A stretch of 9,574 bases of DNA from Desulfobacteraceae bacterium (lineage in GTDB: Bacteria > Desulfobacterota > DSM-4660 > Desulfatiglandales > Desulfatiglandaceae): positions 1 through 9,574 of the forward strand of contig DAOVUP010000023.1 of NCBI GenBank assembly GCA_030632525.1, read 5' to 3'. The notes beneath the pieces were generated by a model. That model was not told the origin of the DNA. It worked only from the letters and a program-made list of their open reading frames with translations, and searched no databases. How positions within the stretch are numbered: position 1 is the first letter of the stretch; each line of letters starts with the position of its first letter. Both the position numbers and the translations under genes were made by a program. Below, piece after piece: positions 1 through 6,587 of the stretch.

Positions 1-99
1 ACGGCCATCCGGATCAACTACATGGTCATCGGGTTGATTCTCCTATGGATCCTCATAGTCCCGGTCTTGATTCGGGAATCCGCACGTTCCCAGGGATAA
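1..99 (+). CDS. C-terminal end of an unidentified membrane protein (5' end outside window)
   Basis: Frame 1 is open from the first base and stops at TAA 97-99, giving 32 residues. They contain one clear hydrophobic helix (YMVIGLILLWILIVPVLI) followed by a short polar tail, RESARSQG. This looks like the last transmembrane segment and tail of an inner-membrane protein. It is favoured over the competing frame (ATG at 45) because the next gene has a better start with a signal peptide 5 bases after this stop. That spacing suggests co-transcription with the downstream YkuD-like gene. The visible part is too short to name a family. Confidence 0.6.
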   Translation, partial: TAIRINYMVIGLILLWILIVPVLIRESARSQG

Positions 100-104
100 A
101 AAGG

Positions 105-1775
105 ATGATGAAAAGTGCAGGGAATTTTTTCAGGTTTTATATGGCTAAACTAATTTTTATGGTGTTTACCGTCCTCTGTTTCGCCTCTGTTTCGCTGGCC
201 GCCGTGGCCGAAGCACCCCCTGTGGCCCCCAAGGTCATCGGCAACATGGAGGGAGATCCTCCAGGGGTCTATTTCTATCGGTTGGAGCCTTCCTTTTATA
301 CGGGGTTCGCTCCCCGTTGTCAGGATCCCAAGAGGATTCAAATCCACCTGGGGCGGGGGAACCAGATCCGGGTGACCATGGTGCTCTCCAATGGGATCAT
401 CCATGAATACCTCTCGGACCTGGCCTTGAGGTATCGTATTTACGATCAACTCATAAGGGCTTCCAAAATCACTCTGAGTCAGAACCTGGGCTACGAGAAA
501 TTCAGCCGGATCATCGGGGAGGAAGGTATCCAAAATCTGGTGGCCCAAAGGGAGAGCATGGGCGAGGCCCGGTACGGAAAGATCAGCCTTGAGATACTTC
601 AAAAGCTCAACCCGGGAAAGGTGTTCCACATCAAGATCGATTTTGAGGGGCGGATGCATGAGTGGTCCTCTCGATTGTCTCCTTTTGTGGGAAAGAGGCC
701 TTCGGCCCAGGAGAGCCTGGATCTCATCAACCATATGCTGCCCACGCGCATGAAGGTGACCGTGCTGTCGCCCCCGCTGAAAACCGGACTGAACAAGGCC
801 CTCCGCCTCTATGGTGTCTATGAAAATAGCGGCGAAAAGACCGGCTGGAAGCCGTTTTATGAGGCTTCCAGGGATCTCTTTGAAAAGGCCACCGGACAGA
901 TCTACCCCTTCAGAGGGAACACGCTGGACTTCTACGAATTTACGGCCATTTTTCCCGTGGGAACCCTCAACGAGTTCGCCAAATACGACGGTCAGAAGAT
1001 CCCCCTGTACCCCTGCCCAGGAAAGCGCCAGTTGAAAGTCCACCAGCGGACAAAACGGGTGGACCACATCCCCGATATCCCCTGTTACGGGTACCTGCCC
1101 TGGATCCCCTATATGCATGTGGGCAAAAAACTCCACAATTCCTTCCATAGCCTCTGGTTCAATATCGACACCCGAAAAAACGATTTTATCCCGGATGAAT
1201 GGAGAAACAACACCAAAGATAGCCGCTCCGGAAAACCCTATCCCCATCTCTGGTTGCTCAGCCGGGGACCAATGTCCCACGGCTGCACCCATGTCAATGC
1301 CGGGCATATCTCGGAACTCAGACAGATGCTGCCTTCCGATGAAGAGCTGTTGCGGCAGGTGGTGACCTACCGAAACAAGTCCGACCATTTTGACGTGTTT
1401 GATATTGACGGTGACGGGCATCCCGAGGTCATGGGGGTCAAGTATTATTATGCCTACTCACTAAAGGGGAAAAAACCTTACAAGATGAGGGCCCCCTCCG
1501 ACCGTAAGTCCTTCTATAAATGGCTCTACAAAAACCATTATAGTTATAACATAGAGGGCCGGGTCATTTTTGAAAAGGCGGCTACCTCCAAGTTTGTCGG
1601 AAGGAAGGCCGTCAAGGGGAAGACGTACTACGATATTCCCCTATATGAAGCCGACTATTCGCCGGAAACCATTCAGTTTTACAAACCCGCCAACATCCCT
1701 TTTGTCAGAGAGTTGAGGCGCGTCAGCTCCACCTATAGCCTGAACCGTAAGGTGCTCAAATTGAATAATAAATAG
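105..1775 (+). CDS. Exported YkuD-like (L,D-transpeptidase-type) protein with an atypical SHGCTH active-site motif
   Basis: About 556 residues from ATG 105. An in-frame ATG at 45 would overlap the upstream gene and place 20 polar residues before the signal sequence; ATG 108 and 141 remain possible. AGGGA at 92-96 lies about 8 bases before ATG 105. Residues 1 to about 37 form a signal peptide: a basic start, the hydrophobic stretch LIFMVFTVLCFASVSLA, then AVAEAPP as a possible cleavage region. The protein probably acts in the periplasm. Near residues 390-396 is MSHGCTHV. It resembles the catalytic [S/T]HGC[V/I]R motif of YkuD L,D-transpeptidases, which cross-link peptidoglycan or attach proteins through this cysteine (Cys394 here), but Thr-His replaces the usual Val-Arg. 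Upstream histidines (HVGKKLHNSFHSLW) could supply the other YkuD histidine. Residues 433-441 (DIDGDGHPE) form a DxDxDG calcium-loop-like motif. It is much longer than a minimal L,D-transpeptidase domain, and its N-terminal half is unrecognised. The YkuD assignment rests on the motif only. Confidence 0.72.
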   Translation: MMKSAGNFFRFYMAKLIFMVFTVLCFASVSLAAVAEAPPVAPKVIGNMEGDPPGVYFYRLEPSFYTGFAPRCQDPKRIQIHLGRGNQIRVTMVLSNGIIHEYLSDLALRYRIYDQLIRASKITLSQNLGYEKFSRIIGEEGIQNLVAQRESMGEARYGKISLEILQKLNPGKVFHIKIDFEGRMHEWSSRLSPFVGKRPSAQESLDLINHMLPTRMKVTVLSPPLKTGLNKALRLYGVYENSGEKTGWKPFYEASRDLFEKATGQIYPFRGNTLDFYEFTAIFPVGTLNEFAKYDGQKIPLYPCPGKRQLKVHQRTKRVDHIPDIPCYGYLPWIPYMHVGKKLHNSFHSLWFNIDTRKNDFIPDEWRNNTKDSRSGKPYPHLWLLSRGPMSHGCTHVNAGHISELRQMLPSDEELLRQVVTYRNKSDHFDVFDIDGDGHPEVMGVKYYYAYSLKGKKPYKMRAPSDRKSFYKWLYKNHYSYNIEGRVIFEKAATSKFVGRKAVKGKTYYDIPLYEADYSPETIQFYKPANIPFVRELRRVSSTYSLNRKVLKLNNK

Positions 1776-1780
1776 GAGGG
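1774..1780 (+). promoter_or_regulatory. Strong ribosome-binding site that fixes a TTG start
   Basis: AGGAGGG, a near-perfect Shine-Dalgarno sequence, overlaps the TAG stop of the preceding gene (1773-1775). It ends 8 bases before TTG 1789. No ATG or GTG in that frame lies nearby, so the site supports TTG as the true start and suggests the two genes are translated from one message. Confidence 0.8.
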
Positions 1781-1788
1781 CTTGAAAG

Positions 1789-4700
1789 TTGGATATTGAC
1801 GATTTAGAGAAAGGGAATTTGCCGGTCTCAAAGATCGCCACAAATACGCTTCTTTCTTCTACCAATCGTCATCATACACAGCTAATTGTCGGGTTATGCC
1901 TCTTCGTCTTTTTTAACATCTCCTGTTTTACAATTATAACATCTTTTACCAAGAGCAATTTTCTGACATCCATTCAAATGTCAGAGGGTTTCAAAGTTGT
2001 ATTCAACCAGAAGCCGTATTTCTTTCTGTACGGTCTTTCCGGTATCTGTTTCATATTCTTCTACTTGCTCTATCACACGCTCAGCCCGAGGGCGACATTT
2101 GAATACCGGATCAAGAGGGATATCCTTTTCCTTACCGGTTGTTCCTCAGTGCTCTATTTAATTACCCAGCTCTTTCCCGGTTTTCAGCAAAGGTTTTTTC
2201 CTGCCGCAGCCTATTTTGTTATCTACGATATCTTAGATGACCTTATTATTGTCCAGACATGGACCTTGATAAATTACTCGATTGACATCCGTGAATCAAA
2301 AAAAATCCAGAACCTGTTTCTGTTTTCAGGCGGGATAGCCGCGTTCATCTCAGGCCAATTCATTGTCAGATTGGTTCCGCAGGATAATCAAACCGTTTTT
2401 CTCATCCTGGTTATCATCTTTTCTGGCATAAGCTATCTGATTGTGTCTCACATCTTCTCTTTTCATCGTTCCCGGATTATTGCCACCATATCAGCAGAGA
2501 AGGTACGTCTAAAAACCTTGTTTGCTTCTCAAAGGAAGTACAGGGTCATAAAATCCATCATATATATCACCATACTCATTGGTGTTTTCACTCTTTTCTT
2601 CAAGGTCCTCTTTGATATCCAGGTGAATACGAGATATCCAATTCATCCTGTGAGCGTAACCGTCTCTGATCCACAATCAGCCGAAATGCCAGACCTTAAA
2701 ACCGAGTTTATCGGGCAATACAAGGCATTTGTCAGTCTGTTTCAGGTAGCGCTCCAGTTGGTATTCATTTATTTCTTTACCAGGTTATGGCTGAACGGGC
2801 GTATCCTGTTTGCATATCCATTGCTCTTGATCCCCAGTCTTGTCTTTATCATATGGGTATATTTTACCCGCAGACCCGGATATGAAGACCTCCTGTTTTG
2901 GGGGACTGTGTTTGCATGTGGGATAAACGAGTTGATAAGGAGGGTTATTTTTGATTCCGCTTACCAGTTGCTTATGTTTTCCATCCCTGAGAGGCTTTGT
3001 AACGCTCTCAGAATGTATGCGAGGCTTTTGATAAAGCCGTTAGTCATCGTCGTCATCTGTCTTTTCTTTGTGACTATCCCTGCACAAACAAGCCCCATCC
3101 CGTTTTATTGTTTTTTGCTTATGGCGTTTTTGGGATCAATGATCGCGGTGGTATCCAGGATTCCGGGCAATTACCTCTCTTCCCTTAAAAGATCAGTCCT
3201 CAGGCGACTTCCGGTTGATCGAGCCTTAGATTCGCTGGTTAGCCTCGAGACAAACTACATCATAGAGCAATACCGACAGGCTGTGGCCGGGAGTGACGAT
3301 CGCTTCGGGTATCTTTACATTCTTAATATCATCCGCCACAACTACTCGCCTGATTTGGATCCCATCTTGGCTGAACTCCTTGCAAGTAGATATGGAGAGG
3401 TACGACTGGAAGCGACTTCGGTGGTTGGCGAGTTGGGTATAGTGAAGTTGTTTGGCCATTTGGAATCCATGTTTGGCCTCGAAACGGATCTTCAATTAAG
3501 GGAGGCCTGTCTCAGGGCAATTGCAAAATGGGGACCTTCCGATGATAGCCTTGTTCATAAGTGGATGAAACTGGATCTTCCGATACATTTTCGCAAGTAT
3601 GTGCTTATCGCCGCACACCGGAACGGGACTGCAGCATTAAGGGAAGGAGTTGTTCGTGAAGTAGCATCCCTTTCCCGTTCCTCGGAAAATGACAAGATTT
3701 TAGCCGGCATTTGGCTGATAGGAGAGTTGGGACTCTCACACTTGAGAGATGAAGTGGAGGGTCATTTTGACATGACCGACCCCAGGGCTATTGATGCTAT
3801 TCTCGAGACCGCTGCCAAATTGAAGGACTTTGAGCTTTTCACCGCATATTTAAACCATATCGGCTATGACAGGATTAGAAACTACGAGGGCTTGAATCGA
3901 AACCTCGCCCTTTTCGGAACCAGGGCCCTTGATATTATCTCCGACATGATTGAATCGATCATCCGATCCGAATCCAATTTCCAACTGAAAAAATGCATCA
4001 GGGCCCTGCAGTTTATTTCTTCTCAACACTCTGTGGACTTTTTAGCCGATGCTTTTTTGAGTTTCAACATTCCTCTTATCCGTGAAGAAGCCCTCAATTG
4101 TATAGCCAAGATCAAAAAGGCCGAACCGCATTTCGATTATAGCCTATTCCTGAAGAACCTGCCTGAAGAGATCAGCCGGTGTAAAAAGTACTGCCGTTAC
4201 TACAAGGTGGTGATGTCATGGAATCCTAAAAGTCTGGTGTTGATCGAACTTGAGCGGAATATTGAGCATCGAGTCTGGTCCATATTCAAGGTGCTTGATA
4301 TGTTCTATCCGGATCTGGGCATGTTTGACGCTTATTACCGTATTACCCACACATCCCGACAGCATGTGGAAACAACCCATGCCAAAGCCAAATCAATTGA
4401 GTATTTGGAAAGTCTAATAATAAATGATGAACATCCCGAATTGCTCCAGCTTTTAGAATCGATTGTGTTTGAGGACGGCTTTCTTGCAGATGTGGCACCG
4501 TTGTCGGGTGCGCCCCTAAATGTGACGGATGTGTACGAGGATATCTTGACCCACAGCAACCGCTGGCTTGAAGTCTCAGCCATACTGGATGCGCCACCAG
4601 GCATGAAAAAACGATTTGGTCTTATTTTGGAGGAGACAAAAGAGATGATACCGGTCATGGAAAAGGTCCATTTTTTGAGGGAAGTTCCCCTTTTTAGAGG

Positions 4701-5079
4701 TTTTTCGATTCCCGATATGATTATTATGGCTGAAATCACTCAAGAAATCAGATTTGAGGCCGGACAGGTCTTATTCAATGTTGGAGATCCGGGGGATGCC
4801 CTGTACTTGATCCTGGAAGGCAGGGTGAATATTGTCAATGAGAGGGAGCAGCTTTTGGTCAGTCTGAGTCCTCCAGAGAGTTTTGGGGAAGTGGCCTTAT
4901 TAGATAAAAAGGGGCGAACGGCCAAAGCGACTTGCGTGGAGGACTGCGTGATGCTTATGATTCCCAGGGACGATTTCCAGGAGATTTTAGATGACTATCC
5001 TGCCTTATACAAGAATATCGTCTATATTCTTGCCAGTTGGCTGCGAAAGGATCAAACTAACAAAAAAGAACTGAATTAA
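1789..5079 (+). CDS. Polytopic carrier-like membrane protein fused to HEAT-like repeats and a cyclic-nucleotide-binding domain
   Basis: 1096 residues from TTG 1789. Residues about 30-460 contain roughly 12 hydrophobic helices (for example LIVGLCLFVFFNISCFTIIT and LLIKPLVIVVICLFFVTIP). The pattern, with an INELIRRVIFDSAYQLLM stretch before the last pair, recalls the ATP/ADP (NTT, Npt1/Npt2) translocase-like carriers of the MFS fold. Residues about 480-900 are soluble and helical, with HEAT-like units such as VRLEATSVVGELG (from 538) and LREACLRAIAKWG. Residues about 965-1085 form a CRP/PKA-type cyclic-nucleotide-binding domain: EVPLFRGFS entry helix, FEAGQVLFNVGDPGDALYLILEG barrel, then phosphate cassette FGEVALLDKKGRTAKA with Glu1034 and Arg1043 in canonical spacing. 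No DNA-binding helix follows. The protein probably sits in the inner membrane with its sensor in the cytoplasm. It lies 13 bases after the YkuD-like gene. The nucleotide domain is near certain; substrate and carrier function are inference, and a purely regulatory or structural role is possible. Confidence 0.85.
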   Translation: MDIDDLEKGNLPVSKIATNTLLSSTNRHHTQLIVGLCLFVFFNISCFTIITSFTKSNFLTSIQMSEGFKVVFNQKPYFFLYGLSGICFIFFYLLYHTLSPRATFEYRIKRDILFLTGCSSVLYLITQLFPGFQQRFFPAAAYFVIYDILDDLIIVQTWTLINYSIDIRESKKIQNLFLFSGGIAAFISGQFIVRLVPQDNQTVFLILVIIFSGISYLIVSHIFSFHRSRIIATISAEKVRLKTLFASQRKYRVIKSIIYITILIGVFTLFFKVLFDIQVNTRYPIHPVSVTVSDPQSAEMPDLKTEFIGQYKAFVSLFQVALQLVFIYFFTRLWLNGRILFAYPLLLIPSLVFIIWVYFTRRPGYEDLLFWGTVFACGINELIRRVIFDSAYQLLMFSIPERLCNALRMYARLLIKPLVIVVICLFFVTIPAQTSPIPFYCFLLMAFLGSMIAVVSRIPGNYLSSLKRSVLRRLPVDRALDSLVSLETNYIIEQYRQAVAGSDDRFGYLYILNIIRHNYSPDLDPILAELLASRYGEVRLEATSVVGELGIVKLFGHLESMFGLETDLQLREACLRAIAKWGPSDDSLVHKWMKLDLPIHFRKYVLIAAHRNGTAALREGVVREVASLSRSSENDKILAGIWLIGELGLSHLRDEVEGHFDMTDPRAIDAILETAAKLKDFELFTAYLNHIGYDRIRNYEGLNRNLALFGTRALDIISDMIESIIRSESNFQLKKCIRALQFISSQHSVDFLADAFLSFNIPLIREEALNCIAKIKKAEPHFDYSLFLKNLPEEISRCKKYCRYYKVVMSWNPKSLVLIELERNIEHRVWSIFKVLDMFYPDLGMFDAYYRITHTSRQHVETTHAKAKSIEYLESLIINDEHPELLQLLESIVFEDGFLADVAPLSGAPLNVTDVYEDILTHSNRWLEVSAILDAPPGMKKRFGLILEETKEMIPVMEKVHFLREVPLFRGFSIPDMIIMAEITQEIRFEAGQVLFNVGDPGDALYLILEGRVNIVNEREQLLVSLSPPESFGEVALLDKKGRTAKATCVEDCVMLMIPRDDFQEILDDYPALYKNIVYILASWLRKDQTNKKELN

Positions 5080-5190
5080 ACACTGTCGGGATAAATTTTC
5101 CATCATATACCACAAGCGTTTACGGGTTCAAAGATTCAGGGTTCAAGGCTTCTCTTTGTCTGACAGGAAGGCGATTTGCATTCCAAAACA
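5080..5190. other. Convergent intergenic spacer
   Basis: About 110 bases separate the stops of the two convergent blocks. Apart from the short phased repeat at 5124-5148, I see no open frame of note, no tRNA and no strong GC stem followed by a T run on either strand. Termination here is expected but not identifiable by eye. Confidence 0.5.
5124..5148. repeat. Short phased TTCA repeat (GGGTTCAA direct repeat)
   Basis: GGGTTCAA occurs at 5124-5131 and again at 5139-5146, 15 bases apart, with AGATTCA between. The TTCA core therefore recurs at 5127, 5135 and 5142, at 8 and then 7 base steps. It is a degenerate tandem simple repeat inside the convergent spacer. The style resembles the heptameric repeats at 6441-6587, but the unit is different. 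Confidence 0.5.
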
Positions 5191-5976
5191 TCACAGCTCT
5201 ATCATAGGCCCGGGCTCATCCTGCCTCGCGATCAATATGTCGGTCTCTTCAAGACCGCAGTTTCCAAGGACCTCTGCTGCAGTCTGATGGGCCTTTTCAG
5301 GATGATTGTTGGTTTCACTCAGATGGGCAAGGACCACGCATTTTAAACTGACATGGGAAAGCGCGCTAACGAGTTCTCCGCCCTGCTGGTTTGAAAGGTG
5401 TCCGTCTGGTCCCTTTATCCTTCTCTTTAGGTACAGGGGATAAGGCCCCTCATCAAGCATATCCGGATCGTAATTGAATTCCACGACCAGGGCCTGGCAA
5501 TCTTTCAAACGCTCTTCTGCCAGCCTTGTGCTCCGGCCCAGATCAGTGGCGAGCCCAATCCTCATGCCATTCGAAGACAGGACTATGCCCATGGGATCGA
5601 CCGCATCATGACATTTTGTGAAGGTCTCTACGAGGAGATTGTTTATTACAATGGGTTCACCGGTTTGGATAAGGACAGGAATCGGCAGTTTACCTAAAGT
5701 CTTTTGCCCTTGCTTAAGTGTCCTGGCATTGATGTAGAGGGGAAGATTATATCGCCGGGCCAGAGGCCCTGCCCCCCTTATATGATCTGAATGTTCGTGG
5801 GTAAGGATAATGGCGTTCAGGTTTTTTGCAGATACCCCTACAGTATTTAGACGTCGCTCAATCTCGCGGCAACTCAATCCGGCGTCAATCAAAACTCTCG
5901 CACTGTCAGTCTCTATATAACAGGAGTTTCCTCCGCTACCGGAGGCAAGAATAGAAAATCTTATCACGTTCTTCAT
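5191..5976 (-). CDS. Metallo-beta-lactamase-fold hydrolase, YycJ/WalJ-like
   Basis: 261 residues, complete. The N-terminus [16 protein letters not shown] is characteristic of the YycJ/WalJ branch of the metallo-beta-lactamase fold. The metal-binding motif HxHxDH is intact at residues 60-65 (THEHSDH). Further ligand candidates are His123 ([10 protein letters not shown]), Asp145 (GLATDLG) and His218 ([11 protein letters not shown]). The last block is also typical of this family, whose members are probable nucleases acting on DNA; in Firmicutes the gene sits beside walKR. Here it is the last gene of a housekeeping string. Its ATG (5976-5974) overlaps the dut stop in an ATGA arrangement, so translational coupling is likely. 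No walK or walR homologue is in view, so a link to two-component signalling is not supported. The fold is very secure; the substrate is not. Confidence 0.92.
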   Translation of the reverse strand: MKNVIRFSILASGSGGNSCYIETDSARVLIDAGLSCREIERRLNTVGVSAKNLNAIILTHEHSDHIRGAGPLARRYNLPLYINARTLKQGQKTLGKLPIPVLIQTGEPIVINNLLVETFTKCHDAVDPMGIVLSSNGMRIGLATDLGRSTRLAEERLKDCQALVVEFNYDPDMLDEGPYPLYLKRRIKGPDGHLSNQQGGELVSALSHVSLKCVVLAHLSETNNHPEKAHQTAAEVLGNCGLEETDILIARQDEPGPMIEL

Positions 5977-6425
5977 TTGATCCCGCTGTGGCCAAACCCT
6001 CCCTCTCCTCTCGACGTCACGTCAAGATGCTCCGTTTCCAAGATGTCGGCCTTGTATACCTTTGAAATCACCATCTGTGCAATACGATCGCCCCTTCTGA
6101 TGGCGAAGGGCTCGCTTCCCCAGTTGATAAGGATTATCCCTACTTCTCCCCGGTAATCGGAATCAATGGTCCCGGGTGAATTTACAATGCCGATACCATG
6201 TTTGAGGGCTAAACCGCTTCGGGGTCGGATCTGTGCCTCGTATCCGGGGGGGATAGAGATGCTCAGGCCTGTGGGAATGAGTTTTATTTCACCGGGGTTT
6301 AAAGAGACAGGGTCTTCGACACAGGCCCTGATATCCAAACCGGAAGACCCTTCGGATTCATAGCCTGGCAGGGGAAGCCCTTTGTGGGTCTTAAGAGGTT
6401 TGACTTTAACACAGATGCGATCCAA
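5973..6425 (-). CDS. dut: Deoxyuridine 5'-triphosphate nucleotidohydrolase (dUTPase)
   Basis: 150 residues, the usual length for the trimeric dUTPase that hydrolyses dUTP to dUMP and pyrophosphate, keeping uracil out of DNA and supplying dUMP for thymidylate synthesis. All five family motifs are present in order: [10 protein letters not shown] (26-34); II, PRSGLAL (68-74); [15 protein letters not shown] (85-96, catalytic Asp90 by family analogy); [12 protein letters not shown] (111-120); [11 protein letters not shown] (139-148), with HSG where many homologues have STG. The start is TTG (complement of 6423-6425): an in-frame stop lies four codons upstream, no ATG or GTG lies between, and an AGGG site (complement of 6433-6436) is 7 bases away. 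It overlaps the downstream hydrolase by 4 bases and follows the M16 peptidase after a repeat-bearing spacer. Confidence 0.97.
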   Translation of the reverse strand: MDRICVKVKPLKTHKGLPLPGYESEGSSGLDIRACVEDPVSLNPGEIKLIPTGLSISIPPGYEAQIRPRSGLALKHGIGIVNSPGTIDSDYRGEVGIILINWGSEPFAIRRGDRIAQMVISKVYKADILETEHLDVTSRGEGGFGHSGIK

Positions 6426-6432
6426 ACGGTAA

Positions 6433-6436
6433 CCCT
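6433..6436 (-). promoter_or_regulatory. Ribosome-binding site for the TTG start of dut
   Basis: On the minus strand AGGG lies 7 bases before TTG and is the only purine-rich site near it. It sits directly beside the heptamer array beginning at 6441, so any structure formed by that array would be close to the initiation region. Confidence 0.5.
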
Positions 6437-6440
6437 ATGG

Positions 6441-6475
6441 ATTGTTGATTGTCGATTGATGATTGTTGATTGGCG
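6441..6475. repeat. Five-unit heptamer array, consensus ATTGNNG (left arm of inverted repeat)
   Basis: Five consecutive 7-base units are read on the plus strand: ATTGTTG, ATTGTCG, ATTGATG, ATTGTTG, ATTGGCG. Four positions (ATTG) and the final G are invariant. Bases 6441-6465 are the reverse complement of 6553-6577 with 23 of 25 matches. The array lies in the spacer upstream of dut. Confidence 0.85.
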
Positions 6476-6495
6476 TTTTTCTTTCAACTACTGGG

Positions 6496-6509
6496 TCATA
6501 TTTATATGA
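6496..6509. repeat. Short AT-rich palindrome TCATAT-TT-ATATGA
   Basis: A 6-base perfect palindrome with a 2-base centre lies in the loop between the two heptamer arrays. The flanking GGGTC (6493-6497) can also pair with GACCC (6525-6529), giving an alternative stem. It could be an operator-like site or incidental AT-rich sequence; nothing further supports either. Confidence 0.3.
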
Positions 6510-6552
6510 AAGATCCAAATCTCAGACCCCCGTTCATGCTGATGATGTCCTT

Positions 6553-6587
6553 CAATCAACAATCGACAATCATCAATATTCAATATT
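6553..6587. repeat. Five-unit heptamer array, consensus CAATNNN (right arm of inverted repeat)
   Basis: Five consecutive 7-base units are read on the plus strand: CAATCAA, CAATCGA, CAATCAT, CAATATT, CAATATT, followed by a partial CAAGG. Bases 6553-6577 pair with 6441-6465 (two mismatches), leaving a loop of 87 bases. The last units extend into the stop codon and final codons of the M16 peptidase gene. Confidence 0.85.

Noticed and set aside
45..104. Upstream in-frame ATG at 45 as the start of the YkuD-like protein
   Set aside because: It would overlap the membrane-protein tail ending at 99 and put a polar segment ahead of the signal peptide. ATG 105 has a better-placed AGGGA.
150..1421. Long open frame on the minus strand (423 codons) opposite the YkuD-like gene
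   Set aside because: It is fully antisense to a gene with a signal peptide, a catalytic-like motif and operon spacing. Its translation has no recognisable domain and an unnatural composition, so it is a shadow frame.
4335..4739. Minus-strand frames of 134 and 84 codons opposite the sensor region
   Set aside because: Both are antisense to the well-supported HEAT/nucleotide-binding protein and show no family features.
5080..5190. Rho-independent terminator between the convergent genes
   Set aside because: No stable GC-rich stem with a following T run was found on either strand; CTGTC/GACAG pairs are too short and too far apart.
6299..6487. Minus-strand 62-codon frame with an ATG start overlapping dut
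   Set aside because: It is out of frame with dut, and part of it is simply the translated heptamer array (QSTIINRQSTI).
6440..6490. Possible promoter for dut on the minus strand (TTGAAA, 17 bases, AATCAT)
   Set aside because: The -10 element is weak and lies within the heptamer array. The match is no better than expected in AT-rich sequence.
6441..6587. CRISPR-like array
   Set aside because: The units are only 7 bases long with no spacers of constant length and no cas genes, so this is a simple tandem repeat pair.
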